Shown here in pieces: positions 40,911-48,540 of a stretch of 64,000 nucleotides of DNA. This stretch comes from Pseudonocardia sediminis (GTDB lineage: Bacteria > Actinomycetota > Actinomycetes > Mycobacteriales > Pseudonocardiaceae). The stretch lies in NCBI RefSeq assembly GCF_004217185.1, contig NZ_SHKL01000001.1, positions 5,702,001 through 5,766,000 of the forward strand, given 5' to 3'. The stretch's first letter is position 1; every line of letters starts with the position of its first letter. Made by a program: the position numbers and the translations under genes. The notes beneath the pieces were generated by a model. That model saw nothing but the letters and a program-made list of their open reading frames with translations. It did not search any database and was not told the origin of the DNA.

Positions 40911-42110
40911 GTGACCGAACGGACGCTGCGGGTCGTCCCCGTGGACGGGTCCGGCCCGTCGGTGGCCGATCTGACGGAGGCTCTGGACGCCGCGGTCTCC
41001 GGTGCCGGTCCCGCCGTGCTGCCCGTGTCGGCCACGGCCGTGGTCACCCCTCCGGTGACGACCGTGGACCCCGGCGTCGCCGTCGTCGTCGCGACCTCGG
41101 GGTCCACCGGCGAGCCGAAGTACGTGGCCCTGACCGCCGACGCCCTGCGCGCCTCGGCGCGGGCCACCGAGGCGCGTCTCGGCGGGCCCGGGCGCTGGTT
41201 GCTGACGCTTCCCGCCGAGCACGTCGCCGGGATCCAGGTACTGCTGCGCGCCGTCCTCGCCGGGGGTGAGCCGATCGTGCAGGACGTCCGCGACGGCTTC
41301 CGGCCGGCCGGGTTCGCCCGGGCCACCGGACGGTTCCCGCACGGGGCGCGGCGCTACACCAGCCTCGTCCCGACCCAGCTCGCCCGGATCCTCGACGACG
41401 GTGGTGCCGCCCGCTACGCCCTCGGCGGCTACAGCGCGGTGCTGGTCGGCGGCGCGGCCCTGGACGCCGGTCTGGCCGCGCGGGCGCGGGAGGCCGGCAT
41501 CGCCGTCGTCACGACCTACGGCATGAGCGAGACGTGCGGGGGCTGCGTCTACGACGGTGTCCCGCTGGACGGCGTGACGGTCGCGGTCGAGCCCACCGGT
41601 GCCGACCCGGACACCGGACGGGTGCTGCTCGGCGGACCGACGCTGGCCGACGGTTACCTCGCCGCCCCGGCCGCGGACGCCGGCGCGTTCGACGGCGGGG
41701 TGTTCCGCACCGGCGACCTGGGACGGTGGCGCGACGGGCGCCTGACCGTGCTCGGCCGGGTCGACGACATGGTCAACACCGGCGGGGAGAAGGTCGCCCC
41801 GGCCGCGGTGGAGCGGGCGCTGCTCGCCGTCCCCGGGGTGCGCGGGGCGTGTGCGGTCGGGCTGCCGGACCCGGAGTGGGGACAGATCGTCGCCGCGATG
41901 GTGGTCACCGACGGCCCCGGCTCCGACAGCCCTGGCTCCGACGGCCCCGCCCCCGACGACGACGTGCTGCGGGCCGCGGTGCGTGACGCCGAGGGCCGGG
42001 CCGCCGTCCCGCGGGTGCTGGTGCGGGCCGCCGAGATCCCGGAGCGCGGGATCGGCAAGCCCGACCGGGCGACCGTCGCCCGCGTCCTGGAGGGCGTCCG
42101 CACCACCTGA
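40911..42110 (+). CDS. menE: O-succinylbenzoate-CoA ligase
   Basis: An AMP-forming acyl-CoA synthetase (399 residues) that activates O-succinylbenzoate for MenB. Adenylation motifs: ATSGSTGEPKYVALT, TTYGMSETCGGCVYDG, FRTGDLGRWRDGRLTVLGR and VNTGGEKVAPAAVE; the C-terminal lysine lies in ERGIGKPDRATVA. The length is shorter than other ligases, as is typical for MenE. The GTG start at 40911 is preceded by GGAGGAGGAACG. It stands with menB and menA in this region. Confidence 0.94.
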   Translation: MTERTLRVVPVDGSGPSVADLTEALDAAVSGAGPAVLPVSATAVVTPPVTTVDPGVAVVVATSGSTGEPKYVALTADALRASARATEARLGGPGRWLLTLPAEHVAGIQVLLRAVLAGGEPIVQDVRDGFRPAGFARATGRFPHGARRYTSLVPTQLARILDDGGAARYALGGYSAVLVGGAALDAGLAARAREAGIAVVTTYGMSETCGGCVYDGVPLDGVTVAVEPTGADPDTGRVLLGGPTLADGYLAAPAADAGAFDGGVFRTGDLGRWRDGRLTVLGRVDDMVNTGGEKVAPAAVERALLAVPGVRGACAVGLPDPEWGQIVAAMVVTDGPGSDSPGSDGPAPDDDVLRAAVRDAEGRAAVPRVLVRAAEIPERGIGKPDRATVARVLEGVRTT

Positions 42111-42306
42111 TCGCGTTGCGCACACGCCCTGCGACCGATTGTGAGGCATCCGGCCTACCCGAACCGGTGAGAGCCCCGTACACCCCTTGGTGGCCGTCAC
42201 GCTGCGTTGATTGCCAACTACATCTGGATGAGGTCTGCTGCGACCACTGGCGACACAGGAACACCTGTCGTCACACGAGTCACACCAACCCCCGGGGGTA
42301 GCGAGG

Positions 42307-43998
42307 ATGCGGACCAGAATGCGGGCCGGACTGCGCGGAGTCGGCCTGCTCGCCGTGACCGGCGCGCTGGTGGCAGCGGCGGTCTCGCCGGCGTCGGCGG
42401 CCGAGTCGGCGACCTGGCAGCCGGACCTGTCCGCAGGCGAGGGTACCGGCGTCGTCGTCGTGGACGGGACGGCGCGCTTCGACGCGGACACCGCCGTCGG
42501 AGCACCCGCCGAGGACCCGTCGGAGGCGGGAGAGGCGACCCCGGGAGACGCGACGGAGTCCTCGGCCGACCCGGCCGAGATCGTCCCGACCGGGCTGCTG
42601 ACGCTGCCGTCGCGGCCGCTGGACCGTCCGACCACCGAGGTCGACTCGACGCTCGTCACCGACGCCGCGCCCGGCTCCACCGCGGGCATCGACGTCCGCG
42701 GCAAGCGTGCCGACGGCGGCTGGACCGAGTGGATCCCGGCCACCCCCGGCGACGCGCCCGGCAGCGGACGGACCGAGCTTCCCCGCGCCGTCGACGAGGT
42801 GCAGGGCCGGATCGTGCTCACCTCCACCGGCGGCACCCCGCCCACCGTGCGCGGAGTGACGCTGTCGGCCGCTCCGGCGTCGGAGTCCGAGGCCGAGTCG
42901 GATCCGATGACCGAGGCCGGGCCGCGCAGCTACTCGGTGTTCGCCACCCGCGAGGGCCTGGTCGGCGGCACCACCGCGAACGGGCACAAGATCGCGAACC
43001 GGGACCGGTTCGTGGCCCTGCCCTCGCGGCGTGCACTGTCCCCCAACGGCAAGAGCGACTACTCGGTGAAGGTCTGCGCCCCGAACAAGCGGTGTGCGTT
43101 CGCGCCGGTCTGGGACATCGGCCCCTGGAACACCCAGGACGACTACTGGAACCCCTCGCCCGAGCGTCAGCGGTTCAAGGACCTGCCCCAGGGCGTCCCG
43201 CAGGCGCAGGCGGCGTTCCGCAACGGCCACAACGGCGGCAAGGACCAGTTCGGCCGCAGGCCCGCCAACCCGGCCGGCATCGACCTCGGCGACGGCATCT
43301 TCTGGGACGCGCTCGGGCTCAAGGACAACTCCCAGGTGCAGGTGGACTACCTGTGGACGGGGTCGGTGAGGCTCTCGACGGTCAGCACGGAGGGCTCCGA
43401 GGACGAGGTCGACGTGCACGCGTCCCCGGACGCCGGGTCGCCGGTCGTCGGGATCGCCGCGGACAGCGCCGACGTGCCGGTGGAGTGCACGCAGGGCACG
43501 GGCGAGCAGGCCTGGCTGCGGATCGGTGAGGGGCAGTACATCCCGGCGAACGCGGTCGAGTCGGCGCCCACGGACGTCCCGGCCTGCGGGCCCGCCGCTC
43601 CGGCCGACTCCCCCGCCACCCTGGCCGCTCCGTCCGCTCCGTCCGCTCCGGGAGACAAGGCCGGGGACGCCGTCGCGACCGACCCGCCCGCCGACAGCGC
43701 CGGTGAGAGCGCCGGTGAGAAGGCCGCGGACAAGGCGGGCGCGGCGCAGAAGGCCACCGGGCCCGCCACCGACCCGACGCCCGGACCGGCCGACAAGACG
43801 ACGCAGAAGTCGACGACCTCCGACGCCCCGGGCACCGGCACCTCCACCGCCGACGACCCGACGACGTCGGCCCCGGCAGAGGCCCCCGGCCCGGCATCGC
43901 CGACGGCACCGGCCGCACCCACCGACGCGGGCACCCGCCAGGCCGCGACCCCCGGAACCGGGGCGGCACAACGCGCCCCGTCCGTAGCGACCCCCTGA
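42307..43998 (+). CDS. secreted multidomain protein with DPBB-like centre
   Basis: An exported protein of 563 residues. A Sec signal peptide is clear (basic start MRTRMRAGLRG, hydrophobic GVGLLAVTGALVAAAVSP, cleavage near ASAAES). A beta-rich part follows (IDVRGKRADGGWTEWIPATP), then a central region at about 215-350 whose TTANGHKIANRDRFVALPS and KVCAPNKRCAFAPVWDIGPW suggest a double-psi beta-barrel of the RlpA type. An SH3-like part comes next (VDVHASPDAGSPVVGIA), and then a long Pro/Ala/Thr tail without an LPXTG or membrane anchor. The role is probably at the cell wall; this is an inference. It follows menE on the same strand after 196 bp. Confidence 0.72.
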   Translation: MRTRMRAGLRGVGLLAVTGALVAAAVSPASAAESATWQPDLSAGEGTGVVVVDGTARFDADTAVGAPAEDPSEAGEATPGDATESSADPAEIVPTGLLTLPSRPLDRPTTEVDSTLVTDAAPGSTAGIDVRGKRADGGWTEWIPATPGDAPGSGRTELPRAVDEVQGRIVLTSTGGTPPTVRGVTLSAAPASESEAESDPMTEAGPRSYSVFATREGLVGGTTANGHKIANRDRFVALPSRRALSPNGKSDYSVKVCAPNKRCAFAPVWDIGPWNTQDDYWNPSPERQRFKDLPQGVPQAQAAFRNGHNGGKDQFGRRPANPAGIDLGDGIFWDALGLKDNSQVQVDYLWTGSVRLSTVSTEGSEDEVDVHASPDAGSPVVGIAADSADVPVECTQGTGEQAWLRIGEGQYIPANAVESAPTDVPACGPAAPADSPATLAAPSAPSAPGDKAGDAVATDPPADSAGESAGEKAADKAGAAQKATGPATDPTPGPADKTTQKSTTSDAPGTGTSTADDPTTSAPAEAPGPASPTAPAAPTDAGTRQAATPGTGAAQRAPSVATP

Positions 43999-44119
43999 CC
44001 CGTCCCCCCCGGGCGTCACCCCGCGGGCGCCACCTCCGGCCGGTCGGAGCACCGACCGGCCGGGACAGGACGGCGTCGCCTTCCACGGGCCCGGTCCGTC
44101 GGCGGGACCGTCCGTTCGA

Positions 44120-44243
44120 CGCCGAGCGTCACGACATGGCGACCGCGGCCGCCGAAACGTGACGCCCGATGATGTCACGTTCGCCGTGGAGGATCGGGTG
44201 TCACGAAACGGCGGGCCCCACCGCCGGAACGTGACGCTCGGCG
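44120..44243. repeat. nested inverted repeats with five GTCACG/CGTGAC half-sites
   Basis: The 382-bp gap between the secreted protein and menA (43999-44380) holds no gene. An outer perfect 14-bp pair joins CGCCGAGCGTCACG (44120-44133) to 44230-44243. Inside are AACGTGAC (about 44156-44163) opposite GTCACGTT (44174-44181), and a bulged hairpin at 44200-44235 with paired GTCACG/CGTGAC and CGGCGG/CCGCCG. The five half-sites sit next to CGCCG or its complement. Confidence 0.75.
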
Positions 44244-44380
44244 AGGCACGGCCACCGGGGGCACGGCCGGAGCGAGGCGGTGATCACCCGGTTCGTGCGA
44301 AGAGCTGCACGGGTGCAGGGATCCGCGTTGTTGCCGATCATGGGGCGGCGCAGGGCCCCGGGGGCGGATAGGTTCTCCCC

Positions 44381-45262
44381 GTGGCCACCGTGACGGAATG
44401 GGTCGAGGGAGCGCGTCCACGCACCCTGCCCACCGCGATCTCCCCCGTCCTCGTCGGTACCGGCGCCGCGATCGGAGCGGGGGTGGTCGCACCCGGCTCC
44501 GCACTGCTGGCCCTGGTGGTCGCGATCGCCCTGGTGATCGGCGTCAACTTCGCCAACGACTACTCCGACGGCATCCGCGGCACCGACGACGAGCGCGTCG
44601 GCCCGTTGCGGCTCGTCGGGTCCCGGGCGGCGGAGCCGAAAACGGTCAAGGCGGCGGCGTTCGCGTGCTTCGGTGTGGCCGCGCTGGCCGGCCTGGTGCT
44701 GGTCGCGGTGTCCGGTCAGTGGTGGCTGATCGTCGTCGGGGCGTTGTGCATCGTCGGGGCCTGGTACTACACCGGGGGCAGCCGGCCCTACGGCTACGCC
44801 GGGCTCGGCGAGGTCGCCGTGTTCGTGTTCTTCGGCCCGGTCGCCGTGCTGGGCACCGCGCTGACCCAGAGCGGCACGATCGGCACCGGAGCCCTGATCG
44901 GTGCGGTCGGCGCGGGCACCCTGACGTGCGCGGTGCTCGTGGCGAACAACCTGCGCGACATCCCGACCGACCGCGTCTCCGGCAAGCGGACGCTGGCCGT
45001 CGTGCTCGGCGACCGCGGCACGCGGGTGCTCTACCTCGTGCTGGTCGGGCTGCCGTTCCTGATCACGATCGGCGCGGCGTTCGACCGGCCCGCCCTGCTC
45101 TGCGCACTGCTGGCCCTGCCGCTGGCGCTGCGTCCGCTGCGACGGGTGCTCGGCGGGGCCGGCGGGATGGAGCTGATCCCCGTGCTGCGCGACACCGGGT
45201 TCCTGCTGCTGGCCTGGTCAGCCGCGACGGCCGTCGGTCTCGCCGTCGCCGGCCTGGGCTGA
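44381..45262 (+). CDS. menA: 1,4-dihydroxy-2-naphthoate polyprenyltransferase
   Basis: A membrane prenyltransferase of the UbiA superfamily (293 residues, about 8-9 helices) that attaches the polyprenyl tail to dihydroxynaphthoate. The two aspartate-rich motifs are visible: NFANDYSDGIRGTDDER and NNLRDIPTDRVSGKRTLA. The start is a GTG at 44381. The last 45 bp overlap the 3' end of the convergent DUF4229-type gene. It completes a set of six men genes in the window. Confidence 0.95.
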   Translation: MATVTEWVEGARPRTLPTAISPVLVGTGAAIGAGVVAPGSALLALVVAIALVIGVNFANDYSDGIRGTDDERVGPLRLVGSRAAEPKTVKAAAFACFGVAALAGLVLVAVSGQWWLIVVGALCIVGAWYYTGGSRPYGYAGLGEVAVFVFFGPVAVLGTALTQSGTIGTGALIGAVGAGTLTCAVLVANNLRDIPTDRVSGKRTLAVVLGDRGTRVLYLVLVGLPFLITIGAAFDRPALLCALLALPLALRPLRRVLGGAGGMELIPVLRDTGFLLLAWSAATAVGLAVAGLG

Positions 45263-45580
45263 GTCCGGCGGCGCCTGCTCGCCGCGCAGCTGCGCGCGCA
45301 GCGACTCCCGCTCGGCCCCGCGGCTCGCGGTCCGGACGGCGATCGCCCGGTCCAGCCGTGCCCGCAGCCCCCGGAACAGGACCATCGACAGCGGCAGCGC
45401 CACGATCAGGCCGATCAGCAGGCCCAGCAGGAGCGGCACCCCGGCCAGCGCCAGCAGGCCCGCCACGACGGCGACGAGGGCGATCCGGGCCAGCGCGTAC
45501 AGCGCCACGGTCGCGGCCAGACCCGGTTCCCGCCCACGCTGGCCCGCGGCGGTGGAGGATGGTGGGGTCGGTGCGGTCAT
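45218..45580 (-). CDS. DUF4229-type small membrane protein
   Basis: A protein of 120 residues with a short N-terminal tail, two hydrophobic helices (ALYALARIALVAVVAGLLALAG and LLLGLLIGLIVALPLSMVLF) and a charged cytoplasmic tail (RGLRARLDRAIAVRTASRGAERESL). This resembles the actinobacterial DUF4229 family, which has no assigned function. The ATG is at 45580. Its 3' end overlaps menA tail-to-tail by 45 bp, so both transcripts would be antisense to each other there. Confidence 0.78.
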   Translation of the reverse strand: MTAPTPPSSTAAGQRGREPGLAATVALYALARIALVAVVAGLLALAGVPLLLGLLIGLIVALPLSMVLFRGLRARLDRAIAVRTASRGAERESLRAQLRGEQAPPDSAQAGDGETDGRRG

Positions 45581-45801
45581 GGCTCCGAGCCTACGTCCCG
45601 GCACCGGCGGACGGACGTCGTACGGTGGCCCGCAGCTACGGAGCGGCCGCGCCCGGCGTGTCACGACTCGTCCGATTCCGCCGACTCGCGCGTTTTGCCC
45701 TTTAAGAACCCTTTACCTCCGGACAACCGTTCGAGTACCTGGGGTCTGAGGTGTCACGATGGCCCGGAACACGACGAGCGTGACCCTTTCGGGAGGACGA
45801 C

Positions 45802-46011
45802 ATGGCAGCTCCGACACAGGCACCAGAGCGACTGCTGACCCCGGGCGAGGTCGCGACCCTGTTCCGGGTGGACCCCAAGACCGTGACCCGGTGGGCCTCG
45901 GCCGGCCGGATCGGCTCGATCCGCACGCCGGGCGGCCACCGCCGCTTCCGCGAGTCCGAGGTGCGCGGCCTGCTCGCGGACCTGACCAGTGAGGCGACGC
46001 TCGCCCACTGA
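45802..46011 (+). CDS. bldC: BldC-type developmental regulator
   Basis: A very small DNA-binding protein (69 residues) of the BldC/MerR winged-helix class. The whole chain is the domain: LTPGEVATLFRVDPKTVTRW (helix-turn-helix) and ASAGRIGSIRTPGGHRRFRE (wing). Known BldC in Streptomyces binds direct repeats cooperatively and delays the start of development. The ATG at 45802 is preceded by GGGAGGACG. The gap before it (45581-45801) has an AT-rich patch around 45694-45720 that may hold its promoter. A hairpin follows the stop. Confidence 0.93.
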   Translation: MAAPTQAPERLLTPGEVATLFRVDPKTVTRWASAGRIGSIRTPGGHRRFRESEVRGLLADLTSEATLAH

Positions 46012-46061
46012 CGCGAGCCCCCGTCCCACCGGGTGACGTGGTCACCGCACTTCACCCGGGT

Positions 46062-46104
46062 ATCAGGCCACCTCCGCTACTGTTGGCAGCGGAGGTGGCC
46101 TGAT
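46062..46104 (+). promoter_or_regulatory. 17-bp perfect hairpin that buries the ribosome site and start of the next gene
   Basis: Left arm 46062-46078, loop of 9 bases (46079-46087), right arm 46088-46104 (AGCGGAGGTGGCCTGAT), all 17 pairs perfect. The right arm contains the Shine-Dalgarno GGAGG (46091-46095) and the first two bases of the ATG at 46103. A short T-rich run (CTTTTCC) follows. The same structure could therefore end bldC transcription and silence translation of the downstream gene. Confidence 0.8.
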
Positions 46105-46333
46105 GCTTTTCCTGTTCGTGTTGCTCGGTGCCGCGGTCTTCGCAGTCGTTCTGTGGAGGACGCTGAAGGCCGAGCAGATGGTGTCCGACCCCTCGCAGAC
46201 CCCGGAGACGCCCTGGAGCGCCGGGACGCGTCCCGCCAGGCCGCGGGCGAGCGGGCCGGACGACGACCCCGAGTTCCTCAAGCAGCTCGACGAGAAGGTC
46301 CGTGGCCAGGAGGATCCGCCCGCCACGACGTGA
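46103..46333 (+). CDS. small single-pass membrane protein
   Basis: A protein of 76 residues. A hydrophobic helix at the very start (MLFLFVLLGAAVFAVVLW) is followed by a hydrophilic, Pro/Asp-rich tail (SDPSQTPETPWSAGTRPARP, DDDPEFLKQLDEKVRGQ). The function is not known. It follows bldC by 91 bp, and its ribosome-binding site is locked in a perfect hairpin, which suggests controlled translation. It is convergent with the MinD-like gene (61 bp between stops). Confidence 0.75.
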   Translation: MLFLFVLLGAAVFAVVLWRTLKAEQMVSDPSQTPETPWSAGTRPARPRASGPDDDPEFLKQLDEKVRGQEDPPATT

Positions 46334-46394
46334 CGTGGATCTCCTCCCCCGCCCCGGACGGTGCGCCGATCCGGGGCAAGGGAAGGTAAAGAGC

Positions 46395-48497
46395 CTACGA
46401 AGGGAAGCCGTCCGCCACGGACGCCGCGAGCTCCAGCAGGGCGGTCCGGGTCTGCGGCTCCAGGCGCTCCAGGTCGATCTCCGCGCCCTCCTCCAGGTGC
46501 CCGTCGAACGGCACCCGCACCACCGCCCGGCACCGCCCGGCGAAGTGCTCCGCGACCCGGTCCAGGTCGACCCCGCTGCCCGCCCGCCGGTGCACCGTGT
46601 TGATCACGACGACGGCGTTGCGCACCAGGTCCCCGTTGCCGTGCGCGTCGAGCCAGTCCAGCGTCGCCGAGGCGCTGCGCGCGCCGTCGATCGAGCCGGA
46701 CGAGACGATCACCAGCTGGTCGGCCATGCCGAGCACGCCGTACATCGCCGAGTGCATCAGGCCGGTGCCGCAGTCGGTGAGCACGAGGTTGTAGAAGTGC
46801 TCCAGCAGGTCGACGGCCTGGCGGTAGTCGCCCTCGCTGAACGCCTCGGACACCGCCGGGTCCTGCTCGCTGGCGAGCACCTCCAGCCGTGACGAACCCT
46901 GCGAGGTGTAGGCGCGGACGTCGGTGTAGCGGCGGACGCGCTGGGAGTCGCGCAGCAGGTGCCGCACGGTGGCCGTGGTCTCCAGCGGGATCTTCTGGCT
47001 GAGCGTGCCGCGGTCGGGGTTGGCGTCCACGGCGACGACGCGGTCGCCGCGCTGCGAGGCGAACGTCGCGCCCAGCGTCGCGGTGATCGTCGTCTTGCCG
47101 ACGCCGCCCTTGAGGCTCAGCATCGCGATCTTGTGCGCGCTGAGCAGCGGCTTGTTGACCCGCATCGTCAGCTCACGCTCACGGATGTCGGCCGGGCTCT
47201 CGCCGGGGTTGAGGTAGCCGCGGGAGAGCACGTAGATCGCGCGGCGCCACCCGGACCGCGGCGGGCGGCGGGTGGTGCGGGGCAGCCGGGCCGAGGCCAG
47301 GTCGGCGTCCATCCCGCCGTTCTCGCTGCGGCGCCGCTGCGCCTCCCGGGTCTCGACGGCCTCGGGTGCGGTCCAGCGCGGGGGCTGGGGCCGGGCGGTC
47401 CGGGCCTCGGACGCGTCCCAGGCCGGTCTCGCCGTCCCGGGAGCGGCCGGGACGGGATCCGCGGCCGCGGCCGCCGTGACCGGTGCGATCTCGCCGGTGG
47501 CGGAGTCGACGGACACCGGGACGACGGGGGCCGGGCCACCGGAGACGTCGGAAGTTCCGGGCGCGTCGCCGTTCGACGCCGACGGCGCGGGGCGGCGGGC
47601 CACGGAACGCCGCCACACGACGCCCGGCCTGTCGTCCGGTGCGGAGCCGCGCGCCGGCGGGACCCGGGGCGGATCACCGGCCTCCGGCCCGTCCTCCGTG
47701 GGGTCGTCACCGCGCGTGGTCCAGGTGCCGGCCTCGGCGCGGCGGGCGGACTCCTCGTCCCGGGCGACGTCGGCGCGGCGGGCCGCCTCGAGACGACGGG
47801 CGGACTCGACGGCGCGGGACTCCCGGTCGGCACGTCTGCGCTCGGCCTCGGCGCGGGCGCGTTCGGCGTCGGCGGAGTCCTCGGCGGCGCGCGCGGCCGC
47901 CTCCCGGCTCTCCCGGTCCTGACGGCGGGTCGACGCGGCGGGCCGGGCCGCCTCGGGCGCAGCCGTCTCATGCGGGGCCGTCTCGGGTGGAGCGGCCTCG
48001 GGCAGGGCCGTCTCCGGCAGGGCCGTCTCGGGCAGGGCGGCCTCGGCCCGCGGCACGCCGCCGTGCGGGGCGGCGGTGCGGGCGGCGCGGATCGCGCCCA
48101 GGTCCATTCCGGACGGCGGCGTGGACGGTTCGATCTCGGAGACCAGGTCGTCGTCGACGTCCGGGAGCTCCGCGCCCCAGGCGATCCCGCCGGGCGGGGT
48201 GCGGGTACCGATCGCGGTCGAACCCCGCTCGGGCTCGCGCGCCGCCTCCCCCATGGACGCGACGCGACCGGCCGGGTCGCGAGGCGCCGGGTCGTGAGGT
48301 GCCGGGTCGTGGCGGGGCGGGGCGGGGGCCGGCTCGGCGGGAGCCTGCGTCGCGGCCGTCGTCACCGGTGCCTCGGGGCCACTCGAGCGCCGGAACCGCC
48401 GGCGGGAGCGCGGCTGCGGTTCCGCTGCGCCCCACCGTTCGCGGACATACCGGCCCACGGACCCCTCGGGCTGCTCGTCCGGCACAGGCTCGCTCAC
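46395..48497 (-). CDS. MinD/ParA-type ATPase with long disordered N-terminus
   Basis: A protein of about 700 residues. The C-terminal 270 are a SIMIBI ATPase with a deviant Walker A (MLSLKGGVGKTTITATLG), VVAVDANPDRGTLSQKIP and a switch region LVLTDCGTGLMHSAMYG. The first 430 residues are low-complexity: an Ala/Pro/Glu part with near five-residue repeats (ALPETALPETALPEAAPPET) encoded around 47960-48050, and an Arg/Ala/Glu helical stretch (AERARAEAERRRADRESRAV). Such layouts occur in actinobacterial ATPases linked to ESX secretion or chromosome positioning; no partner gene is visible here. The GTG at 48497 is chosen; a GTG at 48527 is possible. Confidence 0.82.
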   Translation of the reverse strand: MSEPVPDEQPEGSVGRYVRERWGAAEPQPRSRRRFRRSSGPEAPVTTAATQAPAEPAPAPPRHDPAPHDPAPRDPAGRVASMGEAAREPERGSTAIGTRTPPGGIAWGAELPDVDDDLVSEIEPSTPPSGMDLGAIRAARTAAPHGGVPRAEAALPETALPETALPEAAPPETAPHETAAPEAARPAASTRRQDRESREAAARAAEDSADAERARAEAERRRADRESRAVESARRLEAARRADVARDEESARRAEAGTWTTRGDDPTEDGPEAGDPPRVPPARGSAPDDRPGVVWRRSVARRPAPSASNGDAPGTSDVSGGPAPVVPVSVDSATGEIAPVTAAAAADPVPAAPGTARPAWDASEARTARPQPPRWTAPEAVETREAQRRRSENGGMDADLASARLPRTTRRPPRSGWRRAIYVLSRGYLNPGESPADIRERELTMRVNKPLLSAHKIAMLSLKGGVGKTTITATLGATFASQRGDRVVAVDANPDRGTLSQKIPLETTATVRHLLRDSQRVRRYTDVRAYTSQGSSRLEVLASEQDPAVSEAFSEGDYRQAVDLLEHFYNLVLTDCGTGLMHSAMYGVLGMADQLVIVSSGSIDGARSASATLDWLDAHGNGDLVRNAVVVINTVHRRAGSGVDLDRVAEHFAGRCRAVVRVPFDGHLEEGAEIDLERLEPQTRTALLELAASVADGFPS

Positions 48498-48540
48498 GTC
48501 GTCCGACGGTAGTCGTCGTGCGGGCACCGGTCGAGCGGAC

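Noticed and set aside
45759..45992. 77-residue frame overlapping bldC
   Set aside because: BldC in the other frame is a complete, conserved domain with a good ribosome site.
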